DNA of 10,431 nucleotides from Haloferacaceae archaeon (GCA_028274825.1 JAQCMZ010000517.1:1-10431), one strand, 5' to 3'; numbered from the stretch's first letter, positions 1 through 7,322 are shown. Made by a program: numbers and translations. The notes: a model not told the origin generated them from the sequence alone.

Positions 1-339
1 AATAGTCTCGCTACCAGAGTCCACAGAGCACAACCGACTCGTTCGTCGAACGGTGCCCCGCTAATTACACACGTTATACATATTTGTAACGAGCTATCCC
101 CTCTCAGCTTCGCTCGTCCGGACGTAGTTTGGGGATTGTTGGCTGAAGAATGTGACTTCGTACGTGAACGTTGACAGATATTTGTCACGGCCCACCGAGT
201 GCTGTCACCCGCTTGCGGAGGGTGAATCGGCGTCTCGCAGTCGGAATGACTTTTCGTGTCACGAGTCACAATCTTCTACCGGAAGACCCAGTAGTGAGAA
301 TACGACGGCAAAAAGTTAGACTATCGCTCACGGTGACAC
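1..339. other. Gene-free left flank
   Basis: No coding sequence is supported here. The only open frames are short, have arginine-rich compositions unlike haloarchaeal proteins, and match nothing I recognise. A frame open from the left edge ends with TAA at 62-64 and could be the last 20 codons of an upstream gene, but this cannot be tested. An AT-rich patch at 61-90 contains an imperfect 18-bp palindrome (73-90, GTTATACATATTTGTAAC, 14 of 18 positions symmetric) that could be a promoter or operator. A run of five A at 310-314 is a T5 tract on the minus strand, about 26 nt past the phosphatase stop codon, and could be its terminator. Confidence 0.5.
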
Positions 340-1098
340 TCAAACGAGGCTGTCGAGATTCACACCGCCGTTGGCATCTCTCGTGATTGCGGTGAGATCT
401 TCGGGAGTCTCAACGAGCACGCCCTCACCGCCATCCACGTCATGATTCTGTCGGATAACGTTCTCACAGACAGTATTGCCCTTTCGAGTAGGCGCCGACT
501 GCATGCTGTGGCCGACGATCTGTGATGGCGCATCAGCTGGCATGTGTTCAAAATCCATCCACAGAATCCCAGCGTCCGGACCTCGACCGAACGGCTCTCC
601 AAGGCCGAATACATCGGGATACTCCTCGGGAATCGCTTGCTGACCGGACTCGTATTGGCTGTGTTCCATTGCTGTGAGAAGCGTTTCTGCGGCAATCCGG
701 GTTTGCCGGTTGAGATCCGACACGTCGAGTTCCGTGTCGTCACCAGCGTGGCTGTACACGTGATTGTATCCTTCGAATGCGGCTGTGACGTGCCCGGAGG
801 CGACGTACTCGATAAATGTGCGTCGCTCGTCGGGGCCGAGATTGTAACTATACGTGGTAGTCCAGCTCAGCACCGACGGGAGGAGCACCGCCATCTCGTG
901 ATTGCCGAGATGATACCGAACGTGGCCCGCCGGTGCCTCATCCATCAGCCGAAAGGCGAGCTCCACCGTTTCGGCGTTTTGAGTCCCCCGGTCGACGAGA
1001 TCTCCATTGAACACGAGGACGTACTCGTTTCCGGCCCAGCGAAGCTTCCCGCTGTTGCCGCGCTCGACAATCGGAGCGAACCTATCGGTCTCGCCCAC
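340..1098 (-). CDS. PPP-type metallophosphoesterase (calcineurin-like); true N-terminus lies upstream without a usable start codon
   Basis: This encodes a metal-dependent phosphoesterase of the PPP/ApaH-like group, which hydrolyses phosphoester bonds with a two-metal centre; the substrate is unknown. From the first possible start (GTG at 1098) the product has 252 residues. It shows GDLVDRG at 32-38, GNHE at 65-68, a metal-ligand histidine in YSHAGD (H117) and VGH (H197), all in the family order. The family's first motif, DxHG, is missing from this version. It lies upstream in the same frame: DVHG is encoded by 1143 down to 1132, preceded by IVSLS as in a normal beta-strand 1. No ATG, GTG or TTG occurs in frame between 1098 and the stop at 1276-1278, so a protein starting at 1098 would lack two metal ligands. 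The homologous coding sequence therefore runs to about 1203, with a likely one-base frameshift near 1203-1208. The gene stands alone, and its product appears cytoplasmic. The family call is firm; whether the gene is intact is uncertain. Confidence 0.8.
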   Translation of the reverse strand: MGETDRFAPIVERGNSGKLRWAGNEYVLVFNGDLVDRGTQNAETVELAFRLMDEAPAGHVRYHLGNHEMAVLLPSVLSWTTTYSYNLGPDERRTFIEYVASGHVTAAFEGYNHVYSHAGDDTELDVSDLNRQTRIAAETLLTAMEHSQYESGQQAIPEEYPDVFGLGEPFGRGPDAGILWMDFEHMPADAPSQIVGHSMQSAPTRKGNTVCENVIRQNHDVDGGEGVLVETPEDLTAITRDANGGVNLDSLV

Positions 1099-1214
1099 GG
1101 CGAGTAATGCGCTCTGTGCCGAATCGAGATATCCGTGAACGTCACTGAGGCTGACGATGTCTAGAGATGTCTCTGTTGGCTCAACGGTGCCAATCGCGTC
1201 GTGCCCTGAGGCAT
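1099..1214 (-). pseudogene. Out-of-frame or non-canonical N-terminal part of the metallophosphoesterase
   Basis: In frame with the phosphoesterase, 1099-1203 encodes HDAIGTVEPTET, SLDIVSLSDVHG and YLDSAQSALLAV, joining directly to GETDRF at 1098. This is a textbook first beta-strand and DxHG motif. The only nearby ATG (minus strand, 1214-1212) is in another frame (MPQGTTRL...) and meets a stop after 17 codons. One extra base in the GGG run at 1205-1207 would give MPQGHDAIGTVEP and join start to body. This suggests a G4-to-G3 deletion, real or a sequencing error. Use of a non-standard start codon such as ATT (1194-1192) is the alternative. Confidence 0.55.
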
Positions 1215-1254
1215 CGTTCTTGATTGAGTAGATACTGAGTATGTGACGAAACAG

Positions 1255-1270
1255 ACATATAAATTTCTCC
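1255..1270 (-). promoter_or_regulatory. Likely TATA box of the metallophosphoesterase gene
   Basis: On the minus strand this reads AGAAATTTATATGTCT, an AT-rich patch in a GC-rich setting with a TTTATAT core like haloarchaeal TATA boxes. A start site about 26 nt downstream would fall near 1235, leaving roughly 20 nt before the ATG at 1214. This supports 1214 as the ancestral start codon. Confidence 0.4.
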
Positions 1271-1278
1271 GTGGCTCA

Positions 1279-1733
1279 GCCAGTCCAGCGTGGGACAGTC
1301 ATCGATCCTGGCGTGGTCTGAGGCGCAATCACAGACTCAGACCCTCAGAGGAGTTCAATACGGGTTTCTCCCCGTCAGAGTTCTACACGACAGAGCCGAT
1401 ATTCAGTGCCGAATTGGAGTAGGAGTCATCTCAAAACAGGACTCACACCGATGCCCGCGGGATTAGTAGTCTTCCTGTCGATTAAGAGGATGAGTTTTGA
1501 AACGCGAACCACGCGACAACGGCGGATTGGTACAGAGTATGACGGTGCGTATCCACGGCCTGATGGCCGTGATATCGCGCCTGCTCCGCATACAACACCC
1601 CGATTATCGTTAGATTAGACACATCATTATCGTACTCCTGTAGTCTTGCCCTGACATTTATCACGCAGTAGAGAGCCGAAACCGGCGACTCAGCAGAGTG
1701 CTGTCGGCCAATTCATCGCGTCCCTCAACACAG
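1279..1733. other. Gene-poor spacer with hairpins
   Basis: No convincing gene lies in these 455 bases. Short open frames (1406-1618 plus; 1482-1664 minus, GTG start) lack recognisable motifs and acidic composition. Two structures stand out: a perfect 8-bp inverted repeat GGTCTGAG (1315-1322) with CTCAGACC (1336-1343), and a compact hairpin CACGGCC-TGAT-GGCCGTG at 1554-1571 with a four-base loop. Neither is followed by a T tract, so neither is a typical terminator. No tRNA cloverleaf was recognised. The stretch may contain decayed mobile DNA, but I see no transposase remnant. Confidence 0.45.
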
Positions 1734-2282
1734 CTACCCCCGGAGGTCGTCTCGGATCTCGACCTGGCGTTGCCGCTCGTCGTCGGGGGTGTAGAATTCA
1801 CCTGCGTAGACCCGCTCTGGATCCTGCTGCCAATTGAGATTGGCGATCCCCCAGCCAGACGGACAGCGGTGCGGGACCTCACTGAATTGTTTGTACTCGC
1901 CGTACAACTTCCAGGAGCCGTAGCCTCTGGAGTTGTACGAGATAACCTTGTTTGCAATCTCGAGATGGCCCATCTTTTCGGGGTCGTCCATGTCCGAGTC
2001 ACCGTATGATTCCCAATCGCGGGGATGTGCCGTCGCCGGCTTCCGGACCCGGTCGCGGACGATCTGTGGTTCGAGTGATTTCTGGTCTGCACACTCGTCA
2101 GTCTCCCAGGAATCGAGTTCGTCCGGAGTCATGTTCACGAATCCACCGTCATCGTGAAGCTTCCCCTCAGAAAACCCACAAAATTGGTTGACCGTCGGTT
2201 TGAGTTCAGACCACGCAAGCCCATTGCGGTTTTCTCCCTCGTCAGGGAGTTCGTCAGGGTGGATTGCACAGACCCATGTCAT
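1734..2282 (-). CDS. Hypothetical acidic protein, 182 residues
   Basis: I do not recognise this family. The ATG at 2282 was chosen because a TATA-like AAATAC lies about 25-30 bp upstream (2307-2312), the spacing expected for a leaderless haloarchaeal transcript. An in-frame GTG at 2306 would add eight residues but overlaps the box. The product is hydrophilic and acidic, as real haloarchaeal proteins are, with no signal peptide or membrane segment. It has four cysteines (about residues 5, 35, 64 and 140) and scattered histidines, including CAIHP at 5-9 and HRCPSG near 138-143, but no regular zinc-finger spacing. The C-terminal third is rich in aromatic residues (YGSWKLYGEY, GWGIANLNW). It has no operon partner: glpC ends 298 bp upstream on the same strand. 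The composition, clean start and length support a real gene. No function can be assigned. Confidence 0.7.
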   Translation of the reverse strand: MTWVCAIHPDELPDEGENRNGLAWSELKPTVNQFCGFSEGKLHDDGGFVNMTPDELDSWETDECADQKSLEPQIVRDRVRKPATAHPRDWESYGDSDMDDPEKMGHLEIANKVISYNSRGYGSWKLYGEYKQFSEVPHRCPSGWGIANLNWQQDPERVYAGEFYTPDDERQRQVEIRDDLRG

Positions 2283-2302
2283 ATCCACAGTACGGCTGCG
2301 AG

Positions 2303-2318
2303 CCACGTATTTGTTTGG
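2303..2318 (-). promoter_or_regulatory. TATA-like box for the hypothetical gene at 1734-2282
   Basis: On the minus strand the sequence reads CCAAACAAATACGTGG. The AAATAC core (2307-2312) ends 25 bp before the ATG at 2282, the distance at which a haloarchaeal TATA box places transcription start on or beside the start codon. No Shine-Dalgarno sequence is visible, consistent with leaderless translation. Confidence 0.4.
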
Positions 2319-2580
2319 TCAGTGAAGTCTCGGCACGCAAGTTGCGTCAGTAATTGGCGACCTGATATGCAGTGAGACACGACGCCGTTCAGGTGGAGTC
2401 TCACTAGTTGTTACAGCGTAAATTTCGTCAGGCGAGAACGCGCAATCGAGCGAGCTTCACGACGGTCGTTTGGGGTCGGGCATCACTGCTAGTTATATGC
2501 TAACTATCATCAAGCGCGGGGGGGTGCGCGTTCCGGCTGGACTGCCGGCCATTGCGGTGCCGTCAGCGTCGATCCAGCGA
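2319..2580. other. Gene-free spacer downstream of glpC with inverted repeats
   Basis: No gene is supported. Three dyads are visible. AGTGAGAC (2371-2378) pairs perfectly with GTCTCACT (2398-2405) across 19 nt. TAGTTA-TATGC-TAACTA at 2490-2506 is a perfect AT-rich dyad. CCGGC-TGGACT-GCCGG at 2533-2548 is a GC-rich hairpin about 35 nt past the glpC stop. The last could help end glpABC transcription, although no T tract follows it on the minus strand. Confidence 0.4.
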
Positions 2581-4110
2581 CTACGCTCCACTCGTGGCAC
2601 CACCCTCAACCAGCGCGTCTTCCAACACCTGGAGTGGATGGCGAACCTCGTAGCCTGTGCCGTGTTCCATCTGCATCGCACAGGTGGGACACTCCGTCAT
2701 GCCGACATCTCCGTCAGCAGCTTCCATGTGTTCGAACATCTCCGCGCCGATTTCCATCGAGATATCGTATTTTTCGGCCTTCCAGCCGTACGTGCCCGAG
2801 ATGCCAGAACAGGAATCACCGACATCTTCGACGGCGGCACCGTCGACACTGTCGATAGCGTTGACAGCCTGTTGAGCGAGTCCCTGATTGCGCGCATGGC
2901 AGGGTGCGTGGTATGCCAGCGACTCGTCGTCCAGCGAAGCCTCATCCAGTGCACCATCCAAATCTTCGTGAATGCGCAGATACTCCAGTCCCTCGAAGGT
3001 GTGTGTGGCGACATCCTCAATCCCGTGGATATCGAACAACTCGGGATATTCCTGGCGCAGCGACAGCGAACAGGAGGTACACGACGCGATCACGTCGGCA
3101 CCGTCACCGATAGCGGCCACGAGATTCTCCACGTTAGTCTCGGCATGGCGACGCGCGTCTTTGAGCATCCCGTTGGCGAACATCGGTGTCCCCGAACATT
3201 TCTGTGGCGGCACCATCACCTCGTATCCGAACTGCTCGTACACCCGGACCATCGCTTTCCCGACTTCCGGGGAGTTGTAGTTGGAATAACAGCCGTGGAA
3301 GTAAGCCACTCGCTTGTCGGGGTTCTCGATCTGTGCGCCGCCACGACTCTGCCACCACTCTCGGAACGTCTCCGTCGCGAAATCGGGGAATTCTCGTTCA
3401 CTCGTGACGCCCAGCAGCCTCTCGCCAGCCCACTGCACGACGCCAAAGCCGGAGATGAAGTTGACCAATCGCGGGGTTTTGCTCGCCAGATTCGCGAAAA
3501 AGCGATAATTCGAGAGAACCCGATTCCGGAGATACTTTTTCGAGAGTTTCTCCATCTGTTCGGCGACGAACTCGCCGCGAGCCTCGTTGTGCATCTGGGA
3601 CAGCGGCACCGACGATGGGCATGCCGAATCACAGCGCATACAGTTCGAGCAGTCGGTGATCGACTCGTCGATATCAACATCGTCCTTGCGTTTGAGCCGC
3701 CACTGTTCGGGTCCCTGAAATTTCGGCCCCGGGAACGATTCGTCTACCTCGGCGACCGGACAGGACGTCTCACAAGAGGTGCATTTGAAACACGAGTCTG
3801 ACCCGCTCCGCAGGTCGAGATCGCCCTGCTCGAACACACCGACAGCGTTGTACTCGGCGGGATCTAACTCCGCTCCCTCAGCCGTCGAGGTGCCACCGTC
3901 GGCGACGGGCGCACCTGGCGCCGTCTCGGCGGCATCTGCGGGAGACTCCTCTGAGGTGGCGGCGATACCCTGGTTGATATCGTAGTCGGCTGACTGATAC
4001 TCGGCCCGATACACTGCCGGTTGGTCGTCACGGCCGCGAGATGGCACACTCGGGACAGGCTGGTCGTTGTCAGTGTCGTCAGTGTCGTCAGTGTCGTGTA
4101 AGTCAGTCAT
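2581..4110 (-). CDS. glpC: Glycerol-3-phosphate dehydrogenase subunit C (iron-sulfur, electron transfer)
   Basis: GlpC links the GlpAB flavoprotein dimer to the membrane and passes electrons from glycerol-3-phosphate oxidation to quinone. Two ferredoxin-type motifs are seen: CFKCTSCETSCP (C107, 110, 113, 117) and CSNCMRCDSACP (C154, 157, 160, 164). Two CCG-type cysteine-rich domains follow: C274, C305, CTSC 344-347; then C404, C434, CPTC 474-477. In both, the usual CCG is CSG (S306, S435). At 509 residues it is roughly 100 longer than the E. coli protein. The extra length is an acidic, low-complexity N-terminus (residues 1-100) that starts with DDT repeats. The ATG overlaps the glpB stop as ATGA (4107-4110), indicating translational coupling in a glpABC operon. 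No transmembrane helix is evident, so membrane attachment would be peripheral, as proposed for the bacterial subunit. Confidence 0.95.
   Translation of the reverse strand: MTDLHDTDDTDDTDNDQPVPSVPSRGRDDQPAVYRAEYQSADYDINQGIAATSEESPADAAETAPGAPVADGGTSTAEGAELDPAEYNAVGVFEQGDLDLRSGSDSCFKCTSCETSCPVAEVDESFPGPKFQGPEQWRLKRKDDVDIDESITDCSNCMRCDSACPSSVPLSQMHNEARGEFVAEQMEKLSKKYLRNRVLSNYRFFANLASKTPRLVNFISGFGVVQWAGERLLGVTSEREFPDFATETFREWWQSRGGAQIENPDKRVAYFHGCYSNYNSPEVGKAMVRVYEQFGYEVMVPPQKCSGTPMFANGMLKDARRHAETNVENLVAAIGDGADVIASCTSCSLSLRQEYPELFDIHGIEDVATHTFEGLEYLRIHEDLDGALDEASLDDESLAYHAPCHARNQGLAQQAVNAIDSVDGAAVEDVGDSCSGISGTYGWKAEKYDISMEIGAEMFEHMEAADGDVGMTECPTCAMQMEHGTGYEVRHPLQVLEDALVEGGATSGA
4071..4097. repeat. 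Three perfect 9-bp tandem repeats inside glpC
   Basis: CAGTGTCGT occurs three times in a row (4071-4079, 4080-4088, 4089-4097). On the coding strand this gives the acidic DTDDTDDTD stretch near residues 6-14 of GlpC. The unit length keeps frame, so copy number could vary by slippage without breaking the protein. Confidence 0.85.
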
Positions 4111-5468
4111 GATGAGACCTCCGCAGCCGCTTCACGCCCGGCAACGAGCCCGGTCGCAAGGGACACACCGCTGGCGGATTTCTCTCGAGCGACATCGGCG
4201 CCACCCAGTGTGGCACCCGCAACACGGACGTTTGGGAACTGGACAGTGCCGTCGGGGCCGAGCGGCCGGAGCCGGCTGTCAGCCCGAACGCCGAACCGGG
4301 CGTACGGCTGGTTTCCGAACGCGTCGTCGACGTGCCACTCGTAGCGTTCCTCGGGGTGAGGCACGTGACAGTCGAGAACGGGTTCGCTGACCCCCTCTCG
4401 GTCGGAGTCGATTCCCTTGCCGACTAACCCGCCCGTCGCCAGCACGACCCCGTCGGCGGCGTACGGCACTTCGGTGCCGTTTCTGTCGACGAGCAGCGAC
4501 TCGACACGACCGTCACCGCCGTTGGCGAGTCGTTTTCCGATAACGGGATTACCCGTCTCATAGCGGACGTTGGCGTCGTCGAGTGCCGTGTAGAGTCGAT
4601 CGGCCAGTCGGAGTCCCGGGAGACTCGGGGGCCCCATCGGGATCTCGAAGATATCCGCGCCCAATCGATCGGACAACTCGGCCCGGACCGCTGGTGCCTC
4701 GTCGTCGCCGAGGAATGCGGGAAACCCGACGCGGTCGGCTCCGCCGAGGACCGTGTCGAGTTTGGGCCGCACTCGCTCTGCCAGCGCTTCCCGAGCCGGA
4801 GTTCCGTCGACTGACTCGTCGATGTCGAGTGCTCGGGCGAAGCGAGTAATCGCGGCGTCTTCACGGAAGGCCGCTGGAAACGTGATTTCGGCTCCTGTGA
4901 CCGGAAACGGGACGCCAGCGGCTGCAAGTCTGTCGCCGACGACTCGCGCGTCGAAGGCGGACAGCGACCGGAACCCGACGATCAACATTGGGCGCTCATC
5001 ACTCGCAAGTCCAGCAGCGACCGAATCGGGGTATCGTGCGGTCGGCTTGACTGTCCCGTCGTAGGTGGGTAACAGTGCGTTTCGCTCGGTGTGACCCCCC
5101 TGATATCCGTCGACGGCCGTGTCGAACAGTGTCAGTCCCTCTCGAAGCGCATCGGGACCGACGAGCCGGTACGGATGAGAATCCGGGAGCCGGTCGATAG
5201 CCTCGAACGGGTCAACCATCGGTCCCTCCGGGTCTGGGCGGTCCTGTACTCCAGTCCGGCCCGCGGTCGGGGTCGCCGTTCGGTCGGTGGTATCTGCGTC
5301 TGTCGGCGGCAGATACCCTAACGCATCGACAAGCCCCGACGCCTGTTGGAGTGTCGACTGTTTGTGCGATACCAGCCGGACATCAACCCCCTCGCGGGCA
5401 GCAGACAGCGCTGCCGTGATCCCCGCCAATCCCCCGCCGACAACGAGTACATCGCTGGTTATCGGCAT
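4107..5468 (-). CDS. glpB: Glycerol-3-phosphate dehydrogenase subunit B (flavoprotein)
   Basis: GlpB is the second flavoprotein subunit of the three-part glycerol-3-phosphate dehydrogenase. It is thought to carry electrons from GlpA to the iron-sulfur subunit GlpC. The N-terminus has a Rossmann dinucleotide-binding motif, VVGGGLAG (9-16), and the C-terminal half has VVLATGG (341-347) and a closing flavin-binding segment around 414-444. The central block GFPAFLGDD (248-256) with EIPMGPPSLPG (275-285) is characteristic of GlpB. At 453 residues it is a little longer than the E. coli protein; the extra is mostly an insert of Thr, Asp and Pro residues at about 55-85. The ATG at 5468 overlaps the end of glpA by 10 nt, and its stop overlaps the glpC start by 4 nt, so the three genes should be translated in a coupled way. 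Confidence 0.95.
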   Translation of the reverse strand: MPITSDVLVVGGGLAGITAALSAAREGVDVRLVSHKQSTLQQASGLVDALGYLPPTDADTTDRTATPTAGRTGVQDRPDPEGPMVDPFEAIDRLPDSHPYRLVGPDALREGLTLFDTAVDGYQGGHTERNALLPTYDGTVKPTARYPDSVAAGLASDERPMLIVGFRSLSAFDARVVGDRLAAAGVPFPVTGAEITFPAAFREDAAITRFARALDIDESVDGTPAREALAERVRPKLDTVLGGADRVGFPAFLGDDEAPAVRAELSDRLGADIFEIPMGPPSLPGLRLADRLYTALDDANVRYETGNPVIGKRLANGGDGRVESLLVDRNGTEVPYAADGVVLATGGLVGKGIDSDREGVSEPVLDCHVPHPEERYEWHVDDAFGNQPYARFGVRADSRLRPLGPDGTVQFPNVRVAGATLGGADVAREKSASGVSLATGLVAGREAAAEVSS

Positions 5469-7237
5469 CCGTCAGCCTCGTTTGAGCCGGTGTCCGAGGC
5501 GGACTGACTCGCGTCATCGTGCACGAGGCCACCGTCGGCGACTGCAGATTCGTTTGCCGACCGAGGACCATCGTCTGCCCCGGCATCGAAGGCGCCGAAG
5601 GGAACCTCCTCGTCCAACTGGCTCGGGTCACCGTCCCGGTTCATAGTCGTCGCGTGGAGAAGGTGGTTCAGCATTGCCTGCGAGAGTTGCTCTCCCCACA
5701 GTGCGTGCCGTTGGCCTTTCCACCGCTCTTGGTACAACTCGTCTAACGACTCCCGGGCAGCCTCTGCGCCGTGGTCGGGGTACAGTTCGTCGGCCATTCG
5801 GTGACAACAGAACCCCCCCTGACAGGTCCCCATCGAGGCTCGCGTCCGGAGTCGGACGGCATTGAGATCGCGTCCGGCGTCGTCGATAGCGTCGCCCAGT
5901 TCTGCCCGGGTGACGGCCTCGCAACTGCAGATGGTCGGATTCGGCTCGTCAGTGTCGAGTACCTCTTTCGTCCGGGACCCCAGACGCTGCGCCGACCGCC
6001 GACTCACCGGTGACCGGAGGCCGAACTCGTCCATCCACTCGTGTAGCTCGCTGATATCGTCGCTCCCAGGTAACGTCTCAGCATCGGTTCGACAACCCGC
6101 GGTCACACCTAACTTCTCGCAAACGTGATCGGAAATCTGCTCGGCCATCATACGGTGTGTGGTGAGTTTTCCGCCGACGATACTGGTCATCCCGGGCAAG
6201 TCGTCGCGGTCGGCGTGGTCCAGCAGGAAAAAGTCGCGTGTGATATCCGTCGGATCCTCTGTTCCCGTTCCGGGCGGTTCATACAGTGGTCTGACCCCCC
6301 AGAAAGAGCGAAGTGTCCGTGCCTCCTCGATAATCGGGACCAGTTCAGACAACTCTTCGATCATCAGGTCAACTTCCCACCGCTCCTCGGGGTAGTCTTC
6401 AGGGTCGCTAACTTCTTTATCGGTAGTCCCGAGAATACATGCCGTCTCGTGAGGCACGACAATATCGGCGTCGCCTTTGGGCCGACACCGGTTGACCACA
6501 GTGTCAACCTGTCTGGTGTTCATGACGGTCATCACACCCTTCGACGGGCGAACTTCCACTTCGACACCGGCCATCTCCCCGATATGCCCCGCCCACGCGC
6601 CCGTCGCGTTAACGACGTAATCAGCGGTAATCCGTTCGGTGGTGCCCGGCGGCACATCTCCGCGACCGCCCTCGGCCTGGCGGATCTCGACGCCAGTCAC
6701 CTCACCATCTTCGAGGAGGACGTCGGTCACCTCCGCGTGTGTCCGAATCCGCCCGCCGTGAGCCTCTGTCGAGGCAGCGGTAGCGACACACAATCGGAAC
6801 GGGTCAATCGCCGCGTCAGGCACCGAGATCGCCTTCTCGATATCGGCGGCCAAGTATGGCTCTCGTTCGCGGGCTTCTGCTCCAGTGAGCACTTCCGCCG
6901 GGATATCACAGGCTCGACAGCCGGATAATTTCTCTTGAAAGTACGAGTCGTCGTCTTCCGGCCGTTTCACGAATAGCCCGCCGGTCTCCTCGACACAGTG
7001 GCCGGCGATCTCGCGGAGAATGCGATTCTCCTCGATACATTCGGTGGCGCTCGCCTGGTCAGAGACGGCGTACCGACCGCCGCTGTGCAGTAACCCGTGC
7101 ATCCGTCCGGTCGTCCCGTGAGTCAAGTTGCCCTTCTCGACGAGGGTGACATCGACCCCGCGCATCGCGAGGTCTCGTGCAATGCCACAACCAGTGGAGC
7201 CTCCCCCGATTACTAGTACGTCTGTCATCTGTCCCAT
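5459..7237 (-). CDS. glpA: Glycerol-3-phosphate dehydrogenase subunit A (catalytic, FAD)
   Basis: GlpA oxidises sn-glycerol-3-phosphate to dihydroxyacetone phosphate, reducing FAD. The Rossmann motif IGGGSTG is at 10-16, a second flavin motif ATGAWAG at 211-217, and IVGGKLTTHR at 353-362 is typical of the GlpA/GlpD family. A BFD-like [2Fe-2S] domain follows, with C437-x-C439 and C472-x4-C477, as in the anaerobic-type GlpA but not in GlpD. The last 55 or so residues (from about 535) are an acidic, Ala/Ser/Asp-rich tail. ATG at 7237 fits a leaderless start 24-33 bp after a TATA box; M4 (7228) is an alternative. The Haloferax equivalent is gpdA, and haloarchaea use this type during aerobic growth despite its anaerobic name in E. 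coli. It is first in the glpABC operon, divergent from glpK. Confidence 0.97.
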   Translation of the reverse strand: MGQMTDVLVIGGGSTGCGIARDLAMRGVDVTLVEKGNLTHGTTGRMHGLLHSGGRYAVSDQASATECIEENRILREIAGHCVEETGGLFVKRPEDDDSYFQEKLSGCRACDIPAEVLTGAEAREREPYLAADIEKAISVPDAAIDPFRLCVATAASTEAHGGRIRTHAEVTDVLLEDGEVTGVEIRQAEGGRGDVPPGTTERITADYVVNATGAWAGHIGEMAGVEVEVRPSKGVMTVMNTRQVDTVVNRCRPKGDADIVVPHETACILGTTDKEVSDPEDYPEERWEVDLMIEELSELVPIIEEARTLRSFWGVRPLYEPPGTGTEDPTDITRDFFLLDHADRDDLPGMTSIVGGKLTTHRMMAEQISDHVCEKLGVTAGCRTDAETLPGSDDISELHEWMDEFGLRSPVSRRSAQRLGSRTKEVLDTDEPNPTICSCEAVTRAELGDAIDDAGRDLNAVRLRTRASMGTCQGGFCCHRMADELYPDHGAEAARESLDELYQERWKGQRHALWGEQLSQAMLNHLLHATTMNRDGDPSQLDEEVPFGAFDAGADDGPRSANESAVADGGLVHDDASQSASDTGSNEADGCR

Positions 7238-7257
7238 CGTCTGTGGCCTCAGCAGAC

Positions 7258-7274
7258 GCTAATACTTAATTTTA
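7258..7274 (-). promoter_or_regulatory. glpABC promoter (TATA box)
   Basis: The minus strand reads TAAAATTAAGTATTAGC here. The ATTAAGTATT core (7270-7261) centres about 28 bp before the glpA ATG at 7237, predicting a leaderless or near-leaderless transcript. Just upstream, GGTACC-AGT-GGTAAC (7285-7299 on the plus strand) forms a near-perfect dyad and also a 9-bp-spaced direct repeat, in the right place for a transcription factor or BRE-region regulator. Confidence 0.55.
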
Positions 7275-7322
7275 CCCCCGAACGGGTACCAGTGGTAACT
7301 TTTTGTATTCTCGTGTCGATCT

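Noticed and set aside
171..386. Plus-strand frame of 71 codons
   Set aside because: Arg-rich composition, no recognisable domain, overlaps the phosphoesterase end.
544..1107. Plus-strand frame of 187 codons
   Set aside because: Antisense to the phosphoesterase, which has GDxxDRG and GNHE in the other strand.
1340..1420. Possible tRNA (GAGTTCAATACGGG resembles a T arm)
   Set aside because: No matching acceptor, D or anticodon stems could be built around it.
2470..3801. Long plus-strand frame of 443 codons
   Set aside because: It lies opposite glpC, whose cysteine motifs and coupling are unmistakable. The antisense product is rich in Arg, His and Val and is not acidic; such frames are usual opposite GC-rich haloarchaeal genes.
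4071..4097. CRISPR-like tandem repeats
   Set aside because: The units are only 9 bp, lack spacers and lie in the glpC coding frame.
6125..6928. Plus-strand frame of 267 codons
   Set aside because: Antisense to glpA, basic composition, no motif, no promoter.
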